From Clostridia bacterium (GTDB lineage Bacteria > Bacillota > Clostridia > UBA1212 > UBA1255): DNA of 45,431 nucleotides. The stretch's first letter is position 1. Each line of letters opens with the position of its first letter. The notes beneath the pieces were generated by a model. It saw nothing but the letters and a program-made list of their open reading frames with translations, was not told where the DNA came from and made no database searches. This document shows, in pieces, positions 1-8,679 of this stretch. The DNA lies in the NCBI GenBank assembly GCA_017613535.1, contig JAGADO010000076.1, forward strand, positions 1 to 45,431, in the 5' to 3' direction. The translations under genes were made by a program, and so were the position numbers.

Positions 1-2
1 AA

Positions 3-617
3 AAAGTTTTCCTCGAACTCGGGGTATCACCTCTGGACGCGCCGGATACGCCTACATATATAACTTTGGATTTTGAAAAGGGCATTCCCACAGCTTTAAA
101 CGGTTGTAAAATGTCCGCTAAGGATATAATCCTGAAACTCAACAAAATAGGCGGGGAAAACGGTATAGGCCTTCTCGATATAGTTGAGAACAGGCTGGTA
201 GGCATGAAATGCAGGGGCGTATACGAAACACCGGGCGGCGCGATCCTCTACGCGGCACACAACTACCTCGAAACACTCACGCTCGATAAGATGACAGCAC
301 ACAAAAAGCAGGAACTCTCCATCACGTTCGCCGAACTGGTATACAACGGACAATGGTTCACTCCCCTCCGCCAGGCGCTCTCCGCATTCGTGACATCCAC
401 TCAGCAGAACGTTACCGGAAAGGTCAGGCTCAAACTCTACAAGGGCAACATCATCAAAGCCGGCGTCTGGTCGCCCAACGCACTCTACTCCGAAGAGCTT
501 GCCACATTCGGCGCGGACAACGTATACAACCAGGCTGACGCGACCGGTTTCATCAACCTCTTCGGCCTCCCCATCAAAGTCCAGGCCCAGGTCTCTTTGG
601 CAAACGGCATTGCATAA
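3..617 (+). CDS. argG: Argininosuccinate synthase, C-terminal part (cut by window edge)
   Basis: Joins citrulline and aspartate, using ATP, to give argininosuccinate in arginine synthesis. Only the last 204 residues are present; the frame is open from base 3 and the true start lies outside the window. The segment matches the C-terminal synthetase/multimerisation half of Arg[25 protein letters not shown], the family signature GVYETPGG, and LKLYKGN near the end. The stop is TAA at 615-617. It is the first gene of an argG-argF-carA-carB block. A promoter-like sequence and a terminator-like hairpin follow it, so argF may be controlled separately. Assignment is by motif recognition and is very secure. 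Confidence 0.96.
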   Translation, partial: KVFLELGVSPLDAPDTPTYITLDFEKGIPTALNGCKMSAKDIILKLNKIGGENGIGLLDIVENRLVGMKCRGVYETPGGAILYAAHNYLETLTLDKMTAHKKQELSITFAELVYNGQWFTPLRQALSAFVTSTQQNVTGKVRLKLYKGNIIKAGVWSPNALYSEELATFGADNVYNQADATGFINLFGLPIKVQAQVSLANGIA

Positions 618-638
618 AAACACTTAAAAGCGCATAAT
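610..638 (+). promoter_or_regulatory. Candidate promoter for argF
   Basis: TTGCAT (610-615) and CATAAT (633-638) are separated by 17 bp, and overlap the argG stop codon. Predicted initiation would fall just before the hairpin at 647-689. The -35 box is weak, so this is tentative. Confidence 0.3.
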
Positions 639-646
639 AAAACCAT

Positions 647-689
647 GGACGGCGTGCCGGCTATTCCTCTTCGGCACGTCTTCCGTTTT
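647..689 (+). terminator. Terminator-like hairpin between argG and argF
   Basis: GGACGGCGTGCCG (647-659) pairs with CGGCACGTCTTCC (672-684), with one mismatch and one G-U pair. A 12-base loop separates the arms and GTTTT follows. This has the form of an intrinsic terminator, and argF begins only 25 bases later. It may end argG transcripts or act as an attenuator in the argF leader. An in-frame ATG at 645 lies at the base of the stem, which argues against it as the argF start. Confidence 0.6.
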
Positions 690-713
690 AATAAGGCGAT
701 CGGGAGACATACT

Positions 714-1796
714 ATGAACGCGGATTTGCAGAAAAAACAGGATCACGGCTGCGCAGCCGGAAACGGAGCGTGCGGACCACTCAAAGAGCTCTTCGGGAGC
801 CTGGAAAAAGCAAAAACTCTCAAAGGAAAAAGCTTTCTCAAACTGCTCGACCTGAGCCCGGAAGAGATAAAGCAGCTTCTGGAGATATCGGAGATACTGA
901 AAAAACTCAAAAAAGAACACATACCGCATAAAATACACGAAGGCAAAAACGTTGCCCTCATCTTCGAAAAAACGAGCACCAGAACAAGGTGCGCGTTCGA
1001 AGTTGCCGCCGCCGACCTCGGAATGCACCCGGTATACCTTGACCCCAAAAGCTCGCAGATAGGCAAAAAAGAAAGCATCGCGGACACGGCCCGGGTGCTG
1101 GGCAGGATGTTTGACGGCATCGAATACAGGGGCTTCGGGCAGGAGATCGTAGAAGAACTCAGCGCATACTCGGGCGTACCAGTTTGGAACGGACTCACGA
1201 ACGAATTCCACCCCACGCAGATACTTGCCGACTTCATGACGATCGAAGAACATTTCGGGTCGCTCGCAGGAAAAAAGCTCGTATATATGGGCGACGCGCG
1301 GTACAATATGGGTAATTCCCTCATGGTCGGCTGCGCTAAACTCGGCATGAATTTCGTCGCCTGCGCACCCGCAAAATATCTCCCCGGAAAAGAACTCACC
1401 GAACAGTGTCTGAAGCTCGCCGAAGAGTCGGGCGGCACCGTCTCGTTCATCTCCGATCCTTTGGAGGCGGTCAAAGGCGCGGACGTGATCTATACCGACG
1501 TCTGGGTCTCTATGGGCGAACCTGACAGCGTCTGGGAAGAGCGCATCACCGACCTGCTTCCCTACCGCGTCACAAAAGAACTGATGGACAAGGCAGGCCC
1601 TCAGTGCAGGTTCATGCATTGCCTCCCCTCATTCCACGACCTCGGGACAGAGATCGGTGCGTCGATCAAGGAGAAATTCGGTCTCGACTGCATGGAAGTT
1701 ACGGACGAAGTATTCGAAAGCGGCGCGAGCATCGTATTTGACGAAGCCGAAAACCGTCTCCACACAATAAAAGCGGTAATGGCTGTAACGCTCTGA
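714..1796 (+). CDS. argF: Ornithine carbamoyltransferase
   Basis: Transfers the carbamoyl group of carbamoyl phosphate to ornithine to make citrulline. The 360-residue protein has the carbamoyl-phosphate loop STRTR (in [12 protein letters not shown]), the HPTQ motif, and MHCLPSFHD, the ornithine/catalytic-Cys loop (usually HCLPAFHD). I chose ATG 714 because GGGAGA lies 8-13 bases upstream and the alternative in-frame ATG at 645 sits inside a terminator-like hairpin. About 25 residues precede the usual N-terminus, so the protein is somewhat longer than the common 310-335. Its substrate is supplied by the downstream carAB. Anabolic and catabolic forms cannot be separated by sequence alone, but the argG/carAB context favours biosynthesis. 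Confidence 0.95.
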   Translation: MNADLQKKQDHGCAAGNGACGPLKELFGSLEKAKTLKGKSFLKLLDLSPEEIKQLLEISEILKKLKKEHIPHKIHEGKNVALIFEKTSTRTRCAFEVAAADLGMHPVYLDPKSSQIGKKESIADTARVLGRMFDGIEYRGFGQEIVEELSAYSGVPVWNGLTNEFHPTQILADFMTIEEHFGSLAGKKLVYMGDARYNMGNSLMVGCAKLGMNFVACAPAKYLPGKELTEQCLKLAEESGGTVSFISDPLEAVKGADVIYTDVWVSMGEPDSVWEERITDLLPYRVTKELMDKAGPQCRFMHCLPSFHDLGTEIGASIKEKFGLDCMEVTDEVFESGASIVFDEAENRLHTIKAVMAVTL

Positions 1797-1823
1797 CCGC
1801 GCGACCGGCACCCGGGTCACCGT

Positions 1824-1858
1824 ATCTGATCTCAAAAGAGCATCTGATCTCAAAGGAG
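1824..1858 (+). repeat. Tandem duplication of the carA ribosome-binding region
   Basis: ATCTGATCTCAAAAGAG (1824-1840) and ATCTGATCTCAAAGGAG (1842-1858) match at 16 of 17 bases with a period of 18. The downstream copy ends in the functional AAAGGAG ahead of carA; the upstream copy carries a weaker AAAAGAG. Confidence 0.8.
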
Positions 1859-1865
1859 ATTATCA

Positions 1866-2945
1866 ATGAAGACCGGCTATCTCGTATTGCAAAACGGAAA
1901 TGTATTTGAAGGAACAAGGTTCGGCGCGGACAATGAATGCACCGGCGAGCTTGTTTTCACTACGGGTATGTGCGGATATATCGAGACGCTCACCGACCCG
2001 AGCTACGCAGGACAGATCGTGCTGCAGACGTTCCCCCTTATCGGCAATTACGGCATCATTCCGGATGATTTCGAAGGAAAATGCAGCCTCCGCGGGTACG
2101 TCGTGCGCGAGTGGTGCGACCGCCCGTCAAACTTCAGGTCGGAATACGATCTGGACACGTTCCTGAAAGCAAACGGAATACCGGGATTATGCGGTGTAGA
2201 TACGAGGCAGATCACGCGTACGATCAGGGACTCCGGCGTAATGAACGCGGCAATTATTGACCGCGCGCCCGAAGGCCCGGACGATCCCGTATTTGACGCA
2301 CTAAAAGCGTACAGCGTATGCGGCGTGATCGGCAATGTCACGTGTTCTGAAAAATATTCCGTTTGTCCCGCAGGCGAAAAGCGGTTCCGCGTCGCGCTTA
2401 TCGATTACGGTCTTAAGCGCAACATAATAAACGAACTGGTAAAGCGCTCCTGCGAAGTGACGGTCTTCCCCGCCTCCGCAGGTGCAGACGAGATACTTTC
2501 CGGAAACTTCGACGGTCTCATGCTTTCGAACGGTCCCGGCGATCCCGCGGAAAACGTATTTCAGATAGCGCAGATAAAAAAGCTCCTCGGGAAGCTCCCC
2601 GTTTTCGGGATCTGCCTCGGCCACCAGCTCACGGCGCTCGCAGCAGGCGGGAGCACTTTCAAACTGAAATTCGGACACAGGGGCGCGAATCAGCCCGCAA
2701 AATGCATTCTGAACGGAAGAACATTCATCACCAGCCAGAACCACGGGTACGCCGTTTCCGACAACGTTCCCGTCGGTTCTCATATTTCTTTTTTCAACGC
2801 CAACGACGGCACGTGCGAAGGCATCGACTATCCGGAACTCAAGGCATTCACTGTCCAGTTCCATCCGGAAGCTCGCTCGGGCCCTCACGACACTTCATTC
2901 CTGTTTGACCGCTTCATCGCTCTTATGGAAGGAGGCGGGCTCTGA
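1866..2945 (+). CDS. carA: Carbamoyl phosphate synthase small subunit
   Basis: Hydrolyses glutamine and passes ammonia to CarB for carbamoyl phosphate synthesis, feeding arginine and pyrimidine pathways. The 359-residue length is typical. The N-terminal small-subunit domain (VLQNGNVFEGTRFG) is followed by a class I glutamine amidotransferase domain with the nucleophile elbow GICLGHQ and the catalytic QFHPEA. AAAGGAG lies 8 bases before the ATG, within a tandemly duplicated segment. The TGA stop overlaps the carB ATG by one base (TGATG), indicating translational coupling. No arginine- or pyrimidine-responsive leader was recognised in the 69-base gap. Confidence 0.97.
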   Translation: MKTGYLVLQNGNVFEGTRFGADNECTGELVFTTGMCGYIETLTDPSYAGQIVLQTFPLIGNYGIIPDDFEGKCSLRGYVVREWCDRPSNFRSEYDLDTFLKANGIPGLCGVDTRQITRTIRDSGVMNAAIIDRAPEGPDDPVFDALKAYSVCGVIGNVTCSEKYSVCPAGEKRFRVALIDYGLKRNIINELVKRSCEVTVFPASAGADEILSGNFDGLMLSNGPGDPAENVFQIAQIKKLLGKLPVFGICLGHQLTALAAGGSTFKLKFGHRGANQPAKCILNGRTFITSQNHGYAVSDNVPVGSHISFFNANDGTCEGIDYPELKAFTVQFHPEARSGPHDTSFLFDRFIALMEGGGL

Positions 2946-5900
2946 TGCCGAGAGATTCTGAAATAAAAAAAGTACTCGTCATAGGCTCGGGACCGATCGT
3001 CATCGGCCAGGCGGCGGAATTTGACTACGCCGGAACGCAGGCATGCCGCATCCTCAAATCCGAGGGCGTGGAAGTCGTGCTTTGCAACTCGAACCCTGCC
3101 ACGATCATGACAGATAAAACGACGGCGGATTCGGTGTACCTTGAACCGCTAACAGCAGCGCTTGTCGAACGGATAATAAAAGAAGAAAGGCCCGACAGCA
3201 TGCTTGCCGGACTGGGCGGCCAGACGGGGCTTAACCTGGCAATGGAACTCAAGCGTTCGGGAGCGCTCGACAAATACGGAGTGAGGCTCCTCGGTACCGG
3301 TCCCGACGCTATCGACCGCGCCGAAGACAGGAAACTGTTCAAAGAAGCGATGCAGGAGATCGGACAGCCGGTCATTGCCTCCGAAACAGCATGCACGGTC
3401 GAAGAAGCGCTCGCCGCTGCCGGAAGGATCGGATACCCGGTGATCGTCAGGCCCGCATTCACGCTGGGCGGAGGCGGAGGCGGATCCGCAAACGACGCGG
3501 AAGGGCTGAAAACCGTTGCCGCGACCGGTCTCGCAGCGTCCCCCATCGGACAGATACTCGTCGAAAAAGCCGTGTTCGGCTGGAAAGAGATAGAATTCGA
3601 AACGATGCGCGACGGCGTCGGAAACGTGATCGCGGTATGCTCGATGGAAAACGTTGATCCGGTGGGAGTACACACGGGAGACTCGGTCGTCGTTGCCCCC
3701 GCACTGACTTTATCCGACCGTGAATATCAGATGCTGCGCTCCGCCGCACTCGACATAATAACGCACCTCGGGATCGTAGGAGGCTGCAACGTTCAGTTCG
3801 CGCTTGACCCCGACTCGTTCGAATACGCCGTGATCGAGGTCAATCCCCGCGTTTCACGTTCGTCCGCCCTTGCCAGCAAAGCGACGGGATACCCTATCGC
3901 GAAGATCACCGCGAAGATCGCGCTTGGATACACGCTGGACGAGATCGTCAACGACATTACAGGCCGCACGTGTGCCTGCTTCGAACCGGCGCTCGACTAC
4001 GTCGTCGTAAAGCTGCCCAAGTGGCCGTTCGATAAATTCGCCGGTTCATCGCGCACGCTCGGCACGCAGATGAAGGCGACAGGAGAAGTCATGGCGATCG
4101 CTCCGTCGTTCGAAATGGCACTCATGAAGGCGGTAAGGGGCGCTGAAAACGGCATTGACACGCTTAATGCGAACAATGACTCTATGGCGGAAGAACTGCC
4201 CGTAACAGAAAGGCTCAGGTGCGTTGACGACAGGCGGCTATACACGATTTTCGAAGCGCTGAAAAAAGGTGTAAGCGTAGAAACGATACACGGGATAACG
4301 AAGATCGACCGCTGGTTCCTCTCGAAGATCAAAAATCTGGCAGATTTCGAACTGGAACTCGCCGGAAAAGGGCTTGACGAAAAAACGTACCGCGCCGGTA
4401 AAAAATACGGATATACGGATAAGGCTCTTTTAAGGCTCTCGGAAAAAGACAGCCTCCCCTGCCCGCCCGCCAAAGCATCCTTCAAAATGGTAGACACGTG
4501 CGGAGCGGAATTCGAAGCCGAAACACCTTACTTTTATTCGGCAGCCGACGGTTTCTGCGAATCACGCTCATTCCGCAGATCCGGGAAGCCGGTCATAATG
4601 GTGCTCGGTTCAGGCCCGATACGCATCGGCCAGGGCATCGAATTCGACTACGCCTCGGTACGCTGCGTAAAAACGCTCAGAGAAATGGGCTATGACGTTG
4701 TGATCGTAAACAATAACCCCGAAACCGTCTCCACCGACTACGACACTGCCGACAGGCTATATTTCGAGCCGCTCACCCCCGTAGACGTGATGCAGATAAT
4801 TGACGCCGAAAAACCGGAAGGAGTTGTCGTCGCATTCGGAGGACAGACGGCGATAAGGCTCACAGGATTCCTTGACAGCCGCGGCATACGCATCCTCGGC
4901 ACGTCCGCCGAAGGTATCGACCTCGCGGAAGACAGGGCAAGGTTTGACGCTCTGCTCGAAGAGTTCGCGATCAGAAGGCCCGCCGGAAAAGCCGTGACGA
5001 CGCTCGAGGAAGCGCTTTCTGCAGCCGAAAAGCTCGGATATCCTGTGCTGTTAAGGCCTTCATACGTCATCGGCGGACGAAACATGACCATCTCCCGCAG
5101 CGAGGCACAGACGGCCGAATATATGAACCGGATACTTGCGCAGGGCATCGAAAACCCGGTGCTCATCGACAAATATATGCCCGGTATCGAGCTCGAAGCG
5201 GACGTTATCTCCGACGGAGAAGACGTGCTTATACCCGGTATCATGGAGCATATCGAACGCGCAGGTGTGCACAGCGGAGACTCTATCGCGGTCTATCCCC
5301 CGTATAATCTCAACGACAGATTTCTGAAGAAAGTCTGCGACTGTTCCGAAAAACTGGCGCTCGCGCTCGGGACAAAAGGTCTCGTAAATATCCAGTACCT
5401 CATCTACGGCGGAGAACTTTACGTGATCGAGGTCAATCCGCGCGCTTCCAGGACGATACCGTACATAAGCAAAGTCACCGGGATCGCCATGACAGACATT
5501 GCCTGCCGCGTAATGCTCGGAGCGAAACTGAAAGATCTGGGCTGCGGCACCGGCCTTGCCCCCGTACCGCCCTACTTTGCAGTAAAAGTACCTGTTTTCT
5601 CTTTCGAAAAACTCATCGACGCCGATTCGATCCTCGGACCCGAAATGAAATCCACGGGAGAGGTGCTCGGACTCGGTAAAAATATGGCGGAAGCGCTGTT
5701 TAAAGGACTCACGGCCGCCGGGCTCAGCCCAGATTTCGGAGCGCACGGGAAAGCCGGAAAAGGAATATTCATAAGTGTCGACGAGTCGGACTACCACGAA
5801 ATACCAGCATCCGCTAAAATATTCCGCGACGCAGGAATAACAGTTTACGCAACTTCCGGCACGGGAGAAGCAATCAAGCGTTCGGGCACAGACGTGATCA

Positions 5901-6973
5901 TACTGCCTAACGCCACCGAGAGCGGAGAGATAAGCGCTCTTATGGAATCGGGAAAAATAGGCTGCATCGTATACACGGGAGCTGTGAAAGACGACACGAT
6001 CGGAGATTACACTCTCCTTCACATGCGTGCAATGCAGCTCGGTATCCCATGCCTCACTTCCGCGGATACGTTAAAAGCTCTCGCACACATAATAAAAAGC
6101 AGGTACACGCAGGACAACGTGGAGCTTGTCAACATCTGCAGCATGCGTTCGTCGCGGCTTTCCGTTCCGTTCGTAAAAATGCAGACGTGCGGCAACGACT
6201 ATATATTCATTGACAATTTCGACGGGAAGATCACCTGCCCCGAATCGCTGTGTGTCGCGCTTTGCGAGTATCACACCGGAATCGGCGCAGACGGGATCGT
6301 GCTGATAGGCAGTTCTTCGCACGCCGATGCTTCGATGCGCACATTCAATAAAGACGGCAGTGAAGGTTTGATGGCGGGAAACAACATCCGCTGCGTCGCA
6401 AAACTTCTGTATGACCGCGGCCTCGTTCCGGCATCGGCGGAAGAAATATCGATCGAAACCGCGTCAGGCATCTACAAGGCCAGCCTTTATTTCCGCGACG
6501 GTCTCGTAAGTTCCGTGTCAGTCGATATGGGGCGCGTCGAACCGGAGCCTGAGATGCTGACTGTACAGACCGACGCAGGCAGCTTCACCGGAGTGAAGGT
6601 CAATACCGGAAACCCGCATTTCGTCGTGTTCACTCAGGAACCCGAAAACATAAATATCTCCGCGGCCGGACCCGCGATCGAGAACCACCCAGCCTTCCCC
6701 GGAAGAACGAACGTGGAATTCTGCGCCATTGCCGACCGCACCGAAATCAGAGTGCGCATATGGGAGAGGGGCAACGGAGAAACATTGTCGTCAGGCACTT
6801 CGGCTGTTGCCGCGGCCTGCGCTGCTGCGTCGAAAAAAATGGTGGACAACGGAAAGGATATTAAAGTAAAATTGCCGGGCGGAGAGCTCACGGTAAGCAT
6901 ACCTGAAAACGGCGGAAACGTTATCCTTACCGGCGGGGCCGTAAAAGTTTTTGACGGAGTTTTTGAATTATGA
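2945..6973 (+). CDS. carB: CarB-DapF fusion: carbamoyl phosphate synthase large subunit with C-terminal diaminopimelate epimerase domain
   Basis: The 1342-residue product is one unbroken frame. Residues about 1-400 and 550-935 are the two ATP-grasp synthetase halves (GSGPIVIGQAAEFDYAGTQA and GSGPIRIGQGIEFDYASV). Residues about 938-1068 are the MGS-like allosteric domain. CarB normally ends there, near 1070 residues. A DapF-like domain follows from about 1072: VPFVKMQTCGNDYIFIDN, AGNNIRC with first catalytic cysteine Cys1150, and GNPHFVVF. The second catalytic motif, usually ETxACGTG, reads ETLSSGTS, so the second cysteine is Ser1283. Carbamoyl phosphate synthesis is well supported. Meso-diaminopimelate epimerase activity is uncertain because the two-thiol mechanism would lack one thiol. 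It overlaps carA by one base and the next gene by four. Confidence 0.95.
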   Translation: MPRDSEIKKVLVIGSGPIVIGQAAEFDYAGTQACRILKSEGVEVVLCNSNPATIMTDKTTADSVYLEPLTAALVERIIKEERPDSMLAGLGGQTGLNLAMELKRSGALDKYGVRLLGTGPDAIDRAEDRKLFKEAMQEIGQPVIASETACTVEEALAAAGRIGYPVIVRPAFTLGGGGGGSANDAEGLKTVAATGLAASPIGQILVEKAVFGWKEIEFETMRDGVGNVIAVCSMENVDPVGVHTGDSVVVAPALTLSDREYQMLRSAALDIITHLGIVGGCNVQFALDPDSFEYAVIEVNPRVSRSSALASKATGYPIAKITAKIALGYTLDEIVNDITGRTCACFEPALDYVVVKLPKWPFDKFAGSSRTLGTQMKATGEVMAIAPSFEMALMKAVRGAENGIDTLNANNDSMAEELPVTERLRCVDDRRLYTIFEALKKGVSVETIHGITKIDRWFLSKIKNLADFELELAGKGLDEKTYRAGKKYGYTDKALLRLSEKDSLPCPPAKASFKMVDTCGAEFEAETPYFYSAADGFCESRSFRRSGKPVIMVLGSGPIRIGQGIEFDYASVRCVKTLREMGYDVVIVNNNPETVSTDYDTADRLYFEPLTPVDVMQIIDAEKPEGVVVAFGGQTAIRLTGFLDSRGIRILGTSAEGIDLAEDRARFDALLEEFAIRRPAGKAVTTLEEALSAAEKLGYPVLLRPSYVIGGRNMTISRSEAQTAEYMNRILAQGIENPVLIDKYMPGIELEADVISDGEDVLIPGIMEHIERAGVHSGDSIAVYPPYNLNDRFLKKVCDCSEKLALALGTKGLVNIQYLIYGGELYVIEVNPRASRTIPYISKVTGIAMTDIACRVMLGAKLKDLGCGTGLAPVPPYFAVKVPVFSFEKLIDADSILGPEMKSTGEVLGLGKNMAEALFKGLTAAGLSPDFGAHGKAGKGIFISVDESDYHEIPASAKIFRDAGITVYATSGTGEAIKRSGTDVIILPNATESGEISALMESGKIGCIVYTGAVKDDTIGDYTLLHMRAMQLGIPCLTSADTLKALAHIIKSRYTQDNVELVNICSMRSSRLSVPFVKMQTCGNDYIFIDNFDGKITCPESLCVALCEYHTGIGADGIVLIGSSSHADASMRTFNKDGSEGLMAGNNIRCVAKLLYDRGLVPASAEEISIETASGIYKASLYFRDGLVSSVSVDMGRVEPEPEMLTVQTDAGSFTGVKVNTGNPHFVVFTQEPENINISAAGPAIENHPAFPGRTNVEFCAIADRTEIRVRIWERGNGETLSSGTSAVAAACAAASKKMVDNGKDIKVKLPGGELTVSIPENGGNVILTGGAVKVFDGVFEL

Positions 6974-7713
6974 TCGATAACAGCGGCGTTACTTCGCCTG
7001 TCATCGGCCTCAGCTGCACGCTCGACGGCGGAAGGTACAGTGTTCCGAAAGATTACATCGGTTCAGTCAGAGCGGCCGGAGGCTACCCTTTCGTGATCCC
7101 TCTCCCCCAGAGCGAGGATGAGGCCGAAAAACTGCTCATGCCCTGCAGCGGTCTCCTGCTCACGGGAGGAGTCGATGCTGATCCCTCGCTTTACGGAGAG
7201 TACAGGCAGTATGAAGAAGTATCCGTCTGCCCTCCGCGCGATAAGGGAGAGTACGCTCTTATCAGTGCGGCGGTAAAACTGCGCATCCCGATCCTTGGTA
7301 TCTGCCGCAGGATCCAGATGATCAACGTTTATTTCGGAGGCACTCTGTATCAGGACATTCCGTTCCAGATAAGGAACCTTCCGGGAGGCGGAAATCCTCA
7401 CCGCCAGACGGAAAGCTTCCCCGCAGGAGGCCATACTGTCACGTTCGAAAAAGAACTCTGGCCCGTATCGAAAAAAACGATCCGGGTCAATTCATACCAC
7501 CACCAGGCAATTAAGCAGCTTGCCCCCGGTTTTCAGGTGCTGGCAAGGGATGATACGGACGGCCTTGTCGAAGCGATCTGCTCGCCCGGGACGCCTTCAA
7601 GGCCGCTTATCATGGCGGTACAGTGGCATCCGGAGCTTATCCGTCACCTCGATCAGGACCACGATGCCATTTTCAGATTTTTCGTTGATAAAGCGCGCGA
7701 GGTTGTGCTATAA
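6970..7713 (+). CDS. Class I glutamine amidotransferase-like hydrolase (peptidase C26, PuuD-like)
   Basis: A 247-residue cytoplasmic protein of the gamma-glutamyl-gamma-aminobutyrate hydrolase family. It has the substrate-loop motif LLTGGVDADPSLYGE, a nucleophile elbow GICRRIQMINV (family form GICRGxQ) with the catalytic cysteine, YHHQAIK, and QWHPEL with the catalytic histidine. Family members cut gamma-glutamyl amides, for example in putrescine use, but many relatives have unknown substrates. The start overlaps the carB-dapF stop (ATGA), so it is probably cotranscribed and translationally coupled with carAB. The Arg at the usual Gly after GICR is slightly unusual. The precise substrate is not assignable. 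Confidence 0.85.
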   Translation: MIDNSGVTSPVIGLSCTLDGGRYSVPKDYIGSVRAAGGYPFVIPLPQSEDEAEKLLMPCSGLLLTGGVDADPSLYGEYRQYEEVSVCPPRDKGEYALISAAVKLRIPILGICRRIQMINVYFGGTLYQDIPFQIRNLPGGGNPHRQTESFPAGGHTVTFEKELWPVSKKTIRVNSYHHQAIKQLAPGFQVLARDDTDGLVEAICSPGTPSRPLIMAVQWHPELIRHLDQDHDAIFRFFVDKAREVVL

Positions 7714-7714
7714 T
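7685..7714 (+). promoter_or_regulatory. Promoter inside the 3' end of the C26 gene
   Basis: TTGATA (7685-7690), an 18-bp spacer and a consensus TATAAT (7709-7714), which overlaps the TAA stop of the C26 gene. It would start a new transcript covering 7765-11846. Confidence 0.6.
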
Positions 7715-7764
7715 CTCTCCGGGTCGTTCAGGCTCTATATCTGCTGAAAGGAGAAATGCGGCAT

Positions 7765-8634
7765 ATGAAAGGCTTCAGGAACTGTCTCAGGCGCGCTAAA
7801 AAACGTCCCGGTATGTTCTTGTTTATTGCTCTTGTGACGTTTGCGTTCACGTTTATCGAACAGTATAATCCGTGGACTCAGGCATATGCCTCGTTTGGAT
7901 TATTTAAAAATTTCGATTACGTCGCATTTCTGAGCGGGCTCGAAAACTCTGCCGCGAATTTCTTCAAATCTCCCAAAGTGGCATTCCTCACGATAGGAGC
8001 CGCCGCGCTCGTATTGTTCGCCGCGTGCGTCATTTTCGGGCTCCTCTACTCCGGATATTTCAACCAGTTGTCCAATGCCACGTTCGATAAGCCGAAGAGA
8101 AAGGGAGAGTACCGCGTGGGTATCGGAAGGTACACTTTCAAATTAGCATTCTACTTCTTCATCACGTTTATTCTGACCGCGCTCATAGTCGTGGCAGTGC
8201 TCTATTCCGCGATACCGGCCATAATGTCGGTCAAACAGTTCTTCCTCGGCTCAGCCGGAATGCTGCTTCCCACGATACTACTGTGCGCCGTAACGGTGGT
8301 CGCGGTGATCTTCGCGGTCCTGTTCTACGCCCTTTACGTAACGTACATTCTCCCGTCCATTATCTGCTTCAGAAAGGGCGGAACGGGCGTAGCGTTCAGA
8401 ATGGTTAACGGATACTGCTGGTACCTGCTGCCCAGGACTCTCGCATACCTGCTCGTCATGCTCGGCATCCGAGCGCTTCTGTGGGCCATCCACTACGGAC
8501 TTGCGAGCCGCGGCGCTGCGATCTGCATACTGATCGCGTCGTGGATGATCAGGACGATAGTGAACTTCACATACACATATTTCGTTTTCAACACGTTCTC
8601 CGCAATGAAGGGCGACATGTTCGACAGCGAATAA
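7765..8634 (+). CDS. Uncharacterised polytopic membrane protein
   Basis: A 289-residue protein with about six hydrophobic segments: FLFIALVTFAFTFI, an alanine-rich helix near AAALVLFAACVIFGLL, FYFFITFILTALIVVAVLY, LLPTILLCAVTVVAVIFAVL, YLLVMLGIRALLWAI and ICILIASWMI. The basic N-terminus (LRRAKKRPG) fits an inside-in start. ATG 7765 was preferred over ATG 7756 because AGGAG (7749-7753) is 11 bases from the former and only 2 from the latter. I recognise no family and assign no function. It resembles in general layout the membrane protein at 44295-45221, but no homology is claimed. Confidence 0.75.
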   Translation: MKGFRNCLRRAKKRPGMFLFIALVTFAFTFIEQYNPWTQAYASFGLFKNFDYVAFLSGLENSAANFFKSPKVAFLTIGAAALVLFAACVIFGLLYSGYFNQLSNATFDKPKRKGEYRVGIGRYTFKLAFYFFITFILTALIVVAVLYSAIPAIMSVKQFFLGSAGMLLPTILLCAVTVVAVIFAVLFYALYVTYILPSIICFRKGGTGVAFRMVNGYCWYLLPRTLAYLLVMLGIRALLWAIHYGLASRGAAICILIASWMIRTIVNFTYTYFVFNTFSAMKGDMFDSE

Positions 8635-8679
8635 GAAACAGACTCCGTTTGTTTTACAAAGGATAAGGAGGACAGATAA

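Noticed and set aside
624-1619. 331-codon open frame on the minus strand
   Set aside because: It is a shadow of argF, rich in Phe and Arg as expected from reading codons in reverse.
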